From Crambe crambe (lineage: Eukaryota > Porifera > Demospongiae > Poecilosclerida > Crambeidae), in the NCBI GenBank assembly GCA_963924555.1, contig OZ004596.1, positions 558,001 to 622,000 on the forward strand: a stretch of 64,000 nt of DNA, written 5' to 3'. Each line of letters begins with the position of its first letter. Position 1 is the first letter of the stretch. The notes below the pieces were generated by a model. It did no database searches, was not told the origin of the DNA, and was given only the letters and a program-made list of their open reading frames with translations. A program made the position numbers and the translations under genes. This document shows, one piece after another, positions 12,601 through 24,773 of the stretch.

Positions 12601-15363
12601 GCAGGACAAGTTGCTCTTCCATCTTGCTGTCTGTTGTAGGACCAAGGCTTGAGCAGACAAAGATTAATGGAAACACAGCATCAGGGTGATGGTGAGCATT
12701 AGGACGAGGTTTGATCTTTTTCTCATAAAAGAGCTGGTTTGGGATTTTCATAATGTCTTCATGACAACGATAATTTGTATTGAGGGAGACCATATGTTTT
12801 AATGCTTGACCACCACATTTCTTATACAAGACTTGGAGCCTCTCTAGGAGAGAATACTTCAAACCATTCTCACGAGCTTCTTCTCCCAATACAAGCAGTG
12901 ATGGTCCAACCTACAAAATTAGCTACTATGATTCAGTGCAGCAAGTGCATGAGCTCATTTTCTCAGGTCAATTCCAGAATGCCTCAGGCATACTACAGGA
13001 TGGCTTTAAATTGCCACTTACATAACTCAAATCTTAGCTAAGGAATACTTTACTAGCTCACTTGCTCACTGTCAAAATTTTGCCCTAGTAGCTACCATAG
13101 TTACTTTAAACTTACTTGACATGAATCTCCTGCAAGTACTATCTTGGTATCAGGAGCGGCTAAACAGAGTGGTGCAATGTTTTCAGGTTCTCTGGTCTGA
13201 GAACCTTCATCCAACAGAATGTGAGTGAAGAAACCAGCATCATGTATACTTGAGAGTGATCGTGCAGTCGAAAATGTAGTTACCACTACGAAATAATCGG
13301 GAGAGATATGCTGATATAAATGTACATATTTATCTCTCTTTTTGTAGTACCACTGAAACTGAGAATTTCTATTATAGTACCACTTTGAAGTTAGACGAAT
13401 AAGTTTAACTCTCCATGGATGATGTTCATGTTTAGTCATTGGACCAAAGTACTGCTCAATGTAATGATCAACAGAAGACTGATGATGAGCACAGATGAGA
13501 ACCCTCACAGGTTTATTTCTTCTTCTTCCTTGTTCTACAAGACAACGTGTAGTGATGGCCAGCAGTCGTGTCTTACCAGTACCAAAAGATCCATTCACAA
13601 TAACTGGAGGTGACTTTGAGTCACTAGAAAGAATCGTGCTCAGAGCTTTACGCTGTTCATCTTGATCAATTCCTAAGCCACAAGGAATTCGAAGTAATAA
13701 TCGATCCAAATCTCTATCAGAAATCACAGGAAAATACAGGAAATCTTGAATTGATGGTAATATCCTAGCAATGATTTCAGGCTTAATCATTGCAACAGCT
13801 TCTCTCAAACCTCTGAAATAATAATGTTTGACTTCAAACTTAGTGGCCAAATTCTTCACAAAAATTTGATTTTTTATAGAGAATAATCCAGAAATTCTTC
13901 CTAAGAAAAAATTAGTCTTGTCATCATCCTTTAATGCAATGTACATTTTTTCATCACAGTGTTCATAATTCTCTCTTAGTATTTCAATTTCTACTTTATA
14001 TTTCCCATCTCTTGAGACTATGAATGCTCCTTCACTAGACTGAGTGGCATATGCTATTTGGTCTGCACTGAGGTTTGAAAAATACCCATAACGCATATGG
14101 CAGTCATTTCGAGATCGTATCCAGGATGGCTTTAAATTTGACTGAAATAAATGCAAGTCACAATCCCGATTACACCTGGATATGCAGAAGTTGAATTTTA
14201 ATAACTACCAAAAAAAAAAAAAAAAAAAAGCAGTTTCCATGGATTTATAATATAGCTATGCAAAAGCTGTGCTCCATGTAGAAAATCAACTTGACCTTTG
14301 ATTGGCTCAGAGACCAGAGCTCAGTAAGCTGCTTGAGCTGCTTAGGTGGCTATTTATAATATAAATCTGCTACTAGCTAGTTAGTAGCTCACTTGGAGCA
14401 GTAAACATCCTTTGAGCATGCTTCAAGTAAAAACTTTGAATGGTACAAGCACAGACAGTTAAGTAGAAGACCCTGTCAGTATCAGATCAGCAGAACCTAG
14501 AAGCTGGCTACCATAAAAAATTTCTGTGAAAAAAAAATTTTTTTGACAGCCAATCCACAAAAGTTGAGCTCCTCTAAATTAAAACACTAACACATTCCTC
14601 TAGTGATTCCTCTAGTGATATGCCTGTAACATGGGGCAGCATGTGTGCACAGACTTAAACATACTTTATTCCGAGTTGATTGATGTGTTCGCTCTCTTCC
14701 CAGCTAGTAAGACTGCGAAATTTCTTCTTATAATTAGCTTTAGTGAGTTCAGCCTCAACATCTATCAGGGTCAAGTCTTCTCTTTTTAAATCAAACTCTG
14801 AATGCCATCTAGTTTGTTTTCGGGGATGTGGTTGGTAAACTAGATCAGCACCTCGCATCTGGATGTGTAATAGAATATTTGATTACGATGGCTCCATCCA
14901 AATAATTAGCTGTGATTGCGACCAACTTATTCAAAGCATGATTCCTATCCTATCAGTGATAAGCTAGTTAAATGCAACTCACCATCATTCCTGCTCTCTG
15001 ATCAATACCTAATAAAATATCATAGATAACAGCATACTTACCCCACACTGAGATACTTGATAACTTACTATGATACTTGTCCTTCAGTCTTTTGTTCCAC
15101 TCTCTCTGTTCTGCCCGTCCATGAGCAAATGTACACTCATACCTTCTGCATGTCCCTTTCTTTGGATCACACATTGCAATATACTGCACATTGATTGGAA
15201 GGCGTTCTGGGATTGGTCTAATCCAGTCTGTGGTTTCCAGCCTGCTCCCTTCCCCATTCCACTGGACAATAACTTTATTTATACCGCTGTGGTTACACTG
15301 GACTGTAGGATCCGTTCGGAAAGCAAAAAAACACGAATGGCAAATCGACCAACTTCGACTCAT
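3645..15363 (-). CDS. HELZ2-like: Gene B: HELZ2-like triple-helicase RNB exoribonuclease, complete
   Basis: Exons: 15363-15069, 15008-14983, 14858-14665, 14175-13116, 12910-12506, 12439-12358, 12308-11933, 11872-11718, 11658-11573, 11520-11264, 11199-10203, 10144-9728, 9669-9594, 9535-5890, 5832-5741, 5688-5500, 5437-5309, 5243-4573, 4515-4270, 4212-4059, 3994-3815, 3760-3645. These total 9,849 nt, 3,282 aa, with all phases agreeing. Domains by rough residue: zinc module 1-98; helicase A 172-800 (GSFGTGKT near 367, DEGSQ, NYRCH, LTRAK); helicase B 930-1520 (GPFGTGKT near 1162, DEGAQ, AITRS); OB-like region and RNB about 1600-2160 (TIDPKEAQNLDDA, HFTSPLRRY); UPF1-like helicase C 2720-3282 (GPPGTGKS, DECG, GDHMQLQPV, QYRM, TPYSAQ, GITRSKYG). 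In vertebrates HELZ2 is an interferon-induced RNB 3'-5' exoribonuclease and nuclear-receptor cofactor; a role in RNA decay here is inferred. Odd features: a 26-nt microexon, an A10 run in exon 13, and Asn at one RNB metal-ligand position. The start is the first ATG before the zinc module. Confidence 0.93.
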
Positions 15364-18300
15364 GGCTACCTTGTCTTCGACTGAAACTAAACACAGGCGC
15401 TATAGGCGCTAGGCGGCGCCGCGCCCATAATAATTATAACTCCGCCCCTATAGGCCTAATGGATAATAATTCCCCTATCTCCTAATTAGATACGCATGCG
15501 CAATAGGTTTGTGATCGTGTGCATTCGGCCCGGTGCGATGGCACAGCTAGCCACAGACACCAAATATAATAAAAAATATTATGCTATCTTTTTATGCCAT
15601 ATATAAAACATTTATACACTAGCTACAGTGACCTATCTAATCTTTGGAAGTATCTATCATTATCAACAATGCACTCTCTCTCCTCATAGTGCTCAATTAA
15701 GGCATTCCATGTATCATCATATCTCAGTAGCATCTGATTGCCTGTATTTGAAAGAAAGGATAACATTTCACTCCTTCAACTTAGTACATGCTCACCAATG
15801 ATGACAAGACCATACTTGCTCCTGGTAATGCCCACATTGATCTGATGCTTATCAGTGATGAAGCCAAGATGCTCACTCAGCCACTTGTGATCTGCCTGCA
15901 CATAGTGTGGATTCCTGATCTCTTCTTCGGATAGCGAGCGCACAGTAGACAGAATGACAATCCCATACTCATTCCCTTAAATAGTGAGTATAATTAGTTA
16001 GTTTTTCCCCTTCTTGATTGATCCTTGTATATAGCTAACCTTGGCTCTCTGTAATGGACGCCACTTTCAGCTGTGACAGTGCTCTCGTCAATTTTTCTCT
16101 GATCTTCTTCTTCTGTGCAGAATATGGGGTCAGAACAGTGATTTCTTCAATAGGCACATGGCGTTTATGATGAAGAAACTCTGCAATCTCAACCTACATA
16201 CGAGAGCAGAGTATAATGATGACAGTGAGTATTAATTTGGTTTACTGACCGCTTTTTTGGCCTCTCTCTCGTTGAACTTTGAATCAATGCCAACATTGGC
16301 ATCTTTACTCCCTGTTGGATGTTGTCCTTCCTCCCCCACCACATTCACAAACATGATAGGACATTTCTCACCCTTAGGCCCGGGCCAAAACTTCTTCAAT
16401 CTTCCTTCAGGGTTGTTACGTCTCTTAACAGAAACATCTGTTTCCAATTCTCCATAATAGAACTGCTTAGATGGAAAAGCACAGATTTCTTCATGCTAAA
16501 ATTGAAAGAAGCAATAAGTTAACAGATTAAAATGTTACAATGTTACTATTACCATTCTGTACTGGGTCTTTAAGGTGAAAGTATATCCCTTCGTCTCCTC
16601 CTCTTCCTTCTCGTTCTTTGCCATATTTGCATACCTTTCAAACAGAGAAGTTGAGAGGCCACAGTTTTTGGCCGGACGATAATCAATCACAGGTTGGAGT
16701 TGCATGTGGTCCCCAATGAGGACTGTGTGCTCACAGAGGCTGATGGGAACGATGGTCTCCGGTTCATAAGCCATCCCACACTCATCAATGATGCACTGAT
16801 GAGGGGACAGTTGCTTTTGCACACGAACACCTGCCATTTCATTGCAGGTGCAGAAAATCACATCAAACTTTTCCTCTGAGAAAAATTTCTGCTCGGCTTC
16901 ATGTTTTGCTTTTCTGTACTTGTTGCATAGCATTCCATTGGCAATCTCACCTTTCTTGCTCATCGCTTCAATTGTTTCCTCCAATTCTCTGAGAGCTATA
17001 GATTCATTTCGATCAGACTGTCGTATCATGTGATGCAAGGAATATGGCTTTGCCCAGTCAGGGCAACGACTATCATCTAATTCTTGCTCTCTTCGCTGGT
17101 GCTTCTTTTTGTGCTTCTTGATGTGTCTGGGAAGAGGATAGTCATAATCTTCTTTTTCGATCTTTCTGCTGTAAATCCTCAGGATCTTAAATTCAGGGTG
17201 CCTTCCTGTTTTCAGCAAGTGATGAAATTTTTCTGCAACAAAATAGAGACATAATCGTACCACTAATGAATATGAAGTAGCTAAACAGCTTTACCGAAAA
17301 CAACATCAACAGACTTGTTAGAAGGTCCACAGTAGAGCACACATCTGTGCTCTTTGAACATCTTTTTGTTCAGCTTCGCCAACACATATGCTATGTGTGC
17401 TCCAGTCACACTCTTGCCTGTACCTTTAGTGATAAAGTGAAGTGATTAACTAGTATTACATTCCATATTGATAGTATGATGCCTTACCTGGTGGTCCCTG
17501 GATCAACTGGAATGGCTTATCAAGTGCCATTTCCATGGCTTCCTTCTGCCATTTGTTCAAAAATTTTGGATCATGGACCCCACTTCTATCACTACTCCAT
17601 TCAGATATAGATTCAGCAAACTTGTCAGTCTTCATAATGCCTCGAGCTTCTTTACAATATCTCTCCTCGTTGGAGCCTAATATGAAATAAAATAAAATCG
17701 GATTATAATTTTATGTACAATATTAATAATGAATAAACCTTTAATTTTGGAGGGGCTCATGGCAACATTCTGGGATAGTGAGCTTGAATTCTTAGGAGAT
17801 GAAAGTGCCAATAGTCCTCCTAGCACCTTCCTGTCATGTGATTGGACATATATTATATAATATTATATAAAGAACCAGCTTACATGTGGGAATGGCTCAT
17901 TAGGATGATTTGTATCTCACAAGTAAACCTGTTAGATTCCAACATCTTTTTCACATCCTCTGATATTCGACAATTCATTTCTCCAATATGCTTCATGGAA
18001 ATGCTCATCTCTTTGTCATTGTCATCTCTATCATCAATATGATGGACTACAAAGTGGAAGACAGCTCTCACTGGGCAATGAGGGTCACACCCGTACCTCA
18101 CACACACAAGAGTACCAATGTTCACTTTAAAAAACTCGTAACATTGATCCTTGAAGCTCTTTGGAAATACTATCTTCACATTGTCACTTGGAACATAGTA
18201 CGGTTCTTCCACACATTCTTTTGGGATGACCAGTTTAGGCCATTGTAAGTGGATGTCACGAATGATCATGGGCTGACACTCCTTCACACTATTCTCGGCT

Positions 18301-21300
18301 GCCTCTGCAAGAAGTACTGCCTTCCATAGGTCAATGTACTCTTCGATACTGGCATACACTGCTTTGGAAGCTTGCTTCAAGTTAGGATCAGAGAAGCACT
18401 CTGCTGGGTGGGAGTTGTGTTGGACACAGATACGTAGGAGAGGTGAAAGTTCCACCAACTGGATGGCAGGAGAGATCAGTGGCTCTCTCATGGACCAGGT
18501 CAGCCAAACCTTGAGAACACTGGAAGGTTCCAGAGATACTTCAATATTACAATCCAGAAAGGAATACGTCTTCTGTTGATTTATGAGGTCAGTTGAACAG
18601 GAGGAAGGCAAGGGAGGTACAGCTGGTAATAACTCCTTGATGTTGTCCATCCCTTCTTTAGTGGGATTTCTTACAAACTGAAGTGCCTTTGCCCAGTTGT
18701 TGGGAGAAAGCTCCACAACTAGACTCTGTTGAGAAGCCTTGAAATACTCTGTGTCTAGTGTTGAGTCACTTGAATTCAAACAACAAAAGGCTTTCATTGA
18801 AATATTAAAACTGGAAGAATCATTAGAACCACTAACTATGGAGAGAGGAGATGATTCCAAAATTGATGCAGCGAGATCTCTACTTAAAGAGGTAATCTGC
18901 AGATTCCACAAGTACAGCTGAGAGTCATCTGCTGCTTTTTCTGGGATGAGATCATTAATTCTCAGTCTTCTTGCCCTCATGGGCAATTGCTTCAGCTCGA
19001 ATTGTGGAAATGCCAGTTCCATTGTCCCCTTTAGAGACTTACAAATGAAACAGGAGTATACCTCACTGGAGGACGCAAGACTAAAAGCAAGCTTTACTCT
19101 CTTGATTTCCTGCTCAAATTTGGAAGCATTGCTAACTTTTTTGTTGAGATAGGAACGAAGTTTCGTGTGCTCTTCATGCTTAAACTCTCTTCTTGGTTGC
19201 TTCCATTTTTCCAATAGCATTCGTTGGACTTCGATATCTACATATCGCCGCAAAGGGGAAGTGAAGTGTGTATACTCATCTAAGCAGAGGCTATCATGGC
19301 GATAAGCAGACGCATCATTTCTATCTTTCTCTGTGCAACAATACAGAGCACGTGACAATACAGAGCGAAATTTGGAACTAATGGCAGCTAGCTGTGGATA
19401 AAACTGGTCGGAAGAGAGCAGGCTGGTGAGAAGAACTAGATTTCGATCAGATAAGGCTTTGTAGATCTTCTTAAGAGTGTCGATAGGAATCACAAAAGGA
19501 ATGTCAGCAGAGTGTATTTGGGCATCCGATGTTTGCAAGTAGCGGGAGAGGTACAAGGAATGAAGAAGGACATCCTCGTTTTCATCCACATGTTTTCTCG
19601 TCTCCTCGATATTGGGAGGTGGTTGTGTCCTCAGAATGGCAGCATCTGGGTAGGATGAGTGGATATCTCTGGCTACTTCACTGTTGGCCCATATCATAAG
19701 CTCTTCTACCAACAAGTGAGATTGCCAACAGAGAGACTCCTCATACTCATTACTATCATACACATACGCTGCATCTGATTTGAGCCTTTCACGACGCATA
19801 AAATGGGAGAGATCATAAAGCAACTTAATCGCTTCCTGGAGAGAAAGGCTATTGTCTTGATTAAACCTTCTGATAGAATTGACACACTCTGTGGGAATTT
19901 TGCCATCCAGTAAGTCTTGAGCATCTTCATAAGTTAACTGGATGGCTGACTTGATTTGTGCTGCTTCAATTTGAATATTGCTCAACTCAAGTGATGTAGG
20001 AGCTTGGCGGTCAATTGTGACTGTGCAGGTGACAGATATGACATCCCTAATCTTCCCAGGAGTCAGAGAGAGTTGGGATCTGGTTTCATATGGCAGCATG
20101 TGCATAATCTTACCTTTCTCTCCACCATAAACAGAAATACCACTACTTCTAGCAATTTCATCGTCACACTTGATAATATGCTTAGCTGCATTCACTATGT
20201 GCACACCTAATTCATATTTTTCAAGTTGATCTTCATCTGTGCTGATTCTGACCAAAGAAAGGGCATCATCAAGGTTCTGTGCTTCTTTGGGGTCAATGGT
20301 AAAGGCCTGATCATAAAGCCTCAAATTTCTGTCTCTCTCTGCATCTTTAGCATTGACCTCACTTATGGGCTCATCTTCATTATAATCAACAGCACACTGA
20401 AGCTTCAGCAGACGCTCTGCATTGAATTGAGTGTAACCTTTAGGGTACGCACCTACAACAATCCCAAGGGGGTTTCGATACTTCTTCTCCCACCTCACCA
20501 GAGAGACGAGAAAGACCATGTTTCGGGCAACAGATAGAGGGATGACTTGTCTAATTTGGGGCAAAGTAATATCATCACTATCCAAATTGAGAGACTTTCG
20601 ATCGAATACGATTACGTCAGTGCATTTCAAACCATTGCCAATCATATCTCTGATATTCATTCTGTTTTTTCTTTGTATCAAATTTCTTGATAAACGAGGC
20701 AGATTTATCATCAATGGATTTTTGTTATCAATGGGATAAAATATGATAGGGTTGGCATGCGATACTCTGCATAGTAACTGGACTTCACTGTCTCGTTCAG
20801 CAGTCAAAATGCGCCCATAGCACTTATCCTGAGGATTGTCAGGAAATATACCCACAGTCACTCGATCACCATTGAATGCTCCTTTTCTATTGCCAATTTC
20901 CTGTATCTTCACTATTCTCTTACTACTGTCCATTGGAATGGCTTTTGCTTCTCGTATGGACTCAACCTCCAGTATGCACTCATAAGAATCAGTGTAAACG
21001 ATGTTATCCTGTGAATTTTCTTCATCTTCATTTTGATGATTTTCCTCCTTTAGATTCCATGAAAGATGGGCCCCAGGAGTACTCATCAAGGTGACCTTTG
21101 TTTTTTGGTATTCAGGCATATCTTCAAATACCTTCTTGTATGCTTTGATTATGCTGTCCAATCCTTTGGACTTTCCTGTACTGCCAATTTTGTTTGACTC
21201 AGAGTATATATGTTCCAATAATACTTTAAAATCAGAACATACTTCAAGCGATTTTCTCAGTTGTTCAGAATAGGTGAATGTCTTACACTCGATGCACTGT

Positions 21301-23880
21301 TTGATGTAAGGTGTCCAGCATTCTGCACCTTCACCATACTTCTGGAGCATGTGCTTCTCTATCTTAAGTAGAAGGAATGGGTTGCCAACAACAACCACCA
21401 GTGATTGAGATCTGGTGATAGCAGTGTTGAAGATATAGCGATCAGATACACTCTTGGTTTGGTTGATAGATTCTCCATCCTTAGAAGTTGCTTCAAAAGT
21501 GGAGATAAATATTGCCCTGAACTCTCTTCCTATGATATGATAGATTATTATGAAATTAGTCCTACTATGAGGAACCTGGATGTACCTTGTATGTCATAAG
21601 CTGGGAGTACTTTAACATCATTCATTAAATTCTTCATCTTCTTGCTTTTCATTTTATTTTTGAAAATGGAACACTGTTGTGCAAGAAAAAATATATTAAT
21701 GCATGATTGCATGCGTAGGTATACTCTGTTATACCTGATCAGCAGAGGGAGACATGATACAAACTTTGCTTCGTTCTTCTTTTCCCCAGTGTTTTGGCCA
21801 CTTGGTGAAATACTTCAGTACTTCATCTAATAAGATTTCTGCTTCTACTTCATTGGTCCCAGCTGTTGGCCTGTCACTGTCTGAAATATCAGAACACACA
21901 AAATTGAGGGGGAAAGGTGAGAGATGGTGAGCTTCGTTATCTTTCACTCGACACTGGAGTGTAGACTGATAGTAAAGACTGGAGGGTAGCATCAGAATGC
22001 CATTATGGCAACGATAGTTGGTGAGCAAAGTAACTGAATGTGTACAAGATAGAGGCATCTCACTATAAAGGTCATGTAATCTCTCCAAGAGGGATATTCC
22101 CAAGCCATTATTTTGAGCTTTGTCTCCTAGCACTAATAAACGAGGACCAACCTGCATAACAGTCACATATACATACAACATCATAAAATAGTCCAAGTTA
22201 AATAAAGTACCTGACAATGATCACCAGCAATAACAATCCGTGTATACTTCCCAGCAAAGCAGAGAGGTCCAACAGTTTCAGGTTCTCTAGTTTGAGCTCC
22301 CTCATCAATCAGAATATCGGAGAAGAAGTACTTTGGTGTCTTATGTAGAAGAGAAGGTGCAGTACTTAGAGTGGTGATGACTAATCGCTCATTTTGTAAC
22401 CACTTGATTTCATGCTTCTTTTTGTAATACTTTTTATATGTAGGATTTGCAGGGTGATAAGAGCCACCAGGAGTTACACGAATGAAAGAGATAGGCCATT
22501 GCTTATTTTCATCACTTTTCATTTTACCAAAATATTCCACAAAAGTATCAACTGATGCTTGATGATGAGCACAGATTAAGACTCGACTATTCCTTTTTCT
22601 CAATATGTCGTAAGCAGCTCTGGCAAGTAAGCGTGTCTTACCTGTACCAAAAGGTCCAGCGATAAGCAATGGAGTGCTGGCATGAGGGTGATTCAAAATT
22701 GTATTCAAAGCTTTTAATTGTATAAAATCCAATTCCAAGAAAGGATAAAGTGGTTTGGAACTAGAGCAGCCTTGATTTGGTTCAATAAGACTATTCTCAC
22801 AAGGAACTAACCTCTCCACTACTAACTTTGGAAGTCTATTTATGAAGGAGTGAAGCATTTGAAAATAGGAATACTTTAATTCAAATTCTACTCGACTTTG
22901 AAGGTTGAATGCTGTTCTCTGAAACTTCATGCATGATATCTTCAACTTTTGAGATTCACTCTCAGTGAAACCAACTGTAATGGCACTAAAGTTGGCACTG
23001 TATGGAACATAAGCACGGACATTGTGTGCATGCACAAAGGATCCATCATCTAGAATTATGAATGATCCTTGACTTGCTTGCTTAGCATTACTCAAATTCT
23101 CCCCATTATCAGACGTGATATATCCAAAACGCACATACTTTTCCTCATCTTCATATTGAATACCATCAGGAACAAAGTTGCGAGGATAAATATAAATATC
23201 ATAAACACCATTATACCTGTACAAGAAAAAAATGACTATCTAATGGATGATATAGTATGTAGCTACATACCTTTCTGCTAACTGTCGAGCATGTTCTTCT
23301 TCCTCATGGCAAAGTAAGTGGTGAAACTTTTCTTTGTAGTTGTCCACTGTTAAATTTTCTTTCAGAATCCTATCATTCAATAGATTCTTGTAGTTTTCAT
23401 ATTCAGCAGAATACTTTACAGGAACTGGTTGGTGTACACGTAAGATCTCTTTTCTCTTCATTGTATTTTCTTTTTCTCTGATCATTTTAACTTCTTTCTT
23501 TGTTTTTTTAGAAGCATCTTCTAATGACTATCCAGTAATTCCAATTATGATTATTATTTTGGTGAACATATAAACTTGGATCATAACTTACAGGGTAATC
23601 ATAGGATGTACTCTCAGCAATTTTGTTTCTTGACTTTACCCATCCTTTTTTATCACCAATGGAGGTACTTTGTGCTAGTGATATAATACACTCAATGAAG
23701 TCATAAGTTTAGTAGACATATTATATGACTCACATTGTGTTCTTTCAGCAGGAGGTCTCATAACAGCAGCTGCATTATGTTTACCAGAAGCAGTTGATAT
23801 TCTTTGAGTAGGTGGTTTCATAACAGCTGCATTATGCTCACCAGAAGAGGTAGTTGGCATTCTGCTCTGTGATGGCTGTG
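11965..23880. repeat. About 12-kb tandem duplication, copy 2 (gene B 5' part + gene C 3' part)
   Basis: Partner of 1-11880. Similarity to copy 1 includes the promoter region, the microexon, the 3,646-nt RNB exon (same length in B and C) and the Ser/Thr linker exons. Differences are scattered substitutions and small indels, so the duplication is recent but not brand new. Confidence 0.8.
15364..15622 (-). promoter_or_regulatory. Gene B promoter / gene C 3' flank
   Basis: Near-identical to the gene A promoter. It keeps the GC-rich patch, the CCGCCCC box and the NRF1-like TACGCATGCGCA at 15491-15502. The CCAAT pentamer of gene A reads CCCAT here. Confidence 0.5.
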
Positions 23881-24720
23881 TTGCAGTTGAAGCTGTAGTT
23901 TTTCTATTTGCTGCTGCTGGTGATGATCTGGGTAGATATTAAGAGTTTCTTTCCTCACACTGGTGGTTCTGTATAAATGAATATTATTACTAATTTACTT
24001 CGAGATAGAAGTAGATCCTGTTGAAGGTTTCTTTGCTGCAGATACTCTCTTCAGTGTAGGTGAAGCTGATGCTACAGATGAAATAGTAGAATTTTTTTGA
24101 GCTGACATTTTAGTTGATGCCCTGCTCTGTGATGCTGTTGCTGATGAACCCGATGCTTCAGTTGATACCCCATTCTGTGACCTCCTGTTCTGTGTTGGCG
24201 ATGTTACTTGATTTTGAGCTGACATTCCAGTAGATACCTTATCATGGGACCTCAATCCACTGCATAGAGAATAGAGTTATAATTGTAGGATAAGAAATTT
24301 ACTATCAACTTACTTTTGGACAGTCTTGGGTGTTACTTTTGTTGGTGGAATTTTTTGATAACTGCTGCAGATACGTTTACATAACTCCTGCATGTAATTA
24401 GACTTTGAACTTTGACTGGGCATAACTTTATCAGGGATTATAAAAGATCCCTTTTCCAAACATTTCTTCATGTAAGTGCTCCAACAATTTCCCTTCTCTC
24501 CATAGATTTGGATCATGTGATTTTCAATATCCAGTAAAGCAAATGGACTTCCCACCACCACTACTAATGACTTGGCACGTGTCAGGACAGTGTTGAAGAC
24601 ATATGGATCACAGGGACTTTTGGTAGGATTGGTTGTATTGCCAGTTTCATCAATCGGCTCTGTAGTGCTCATGAATAATGCTTGAAACTCCTGCCCTACA
24701 ACAATAAGATAATAGTTATC

Positions 24721-24773
<53 letters not shown>

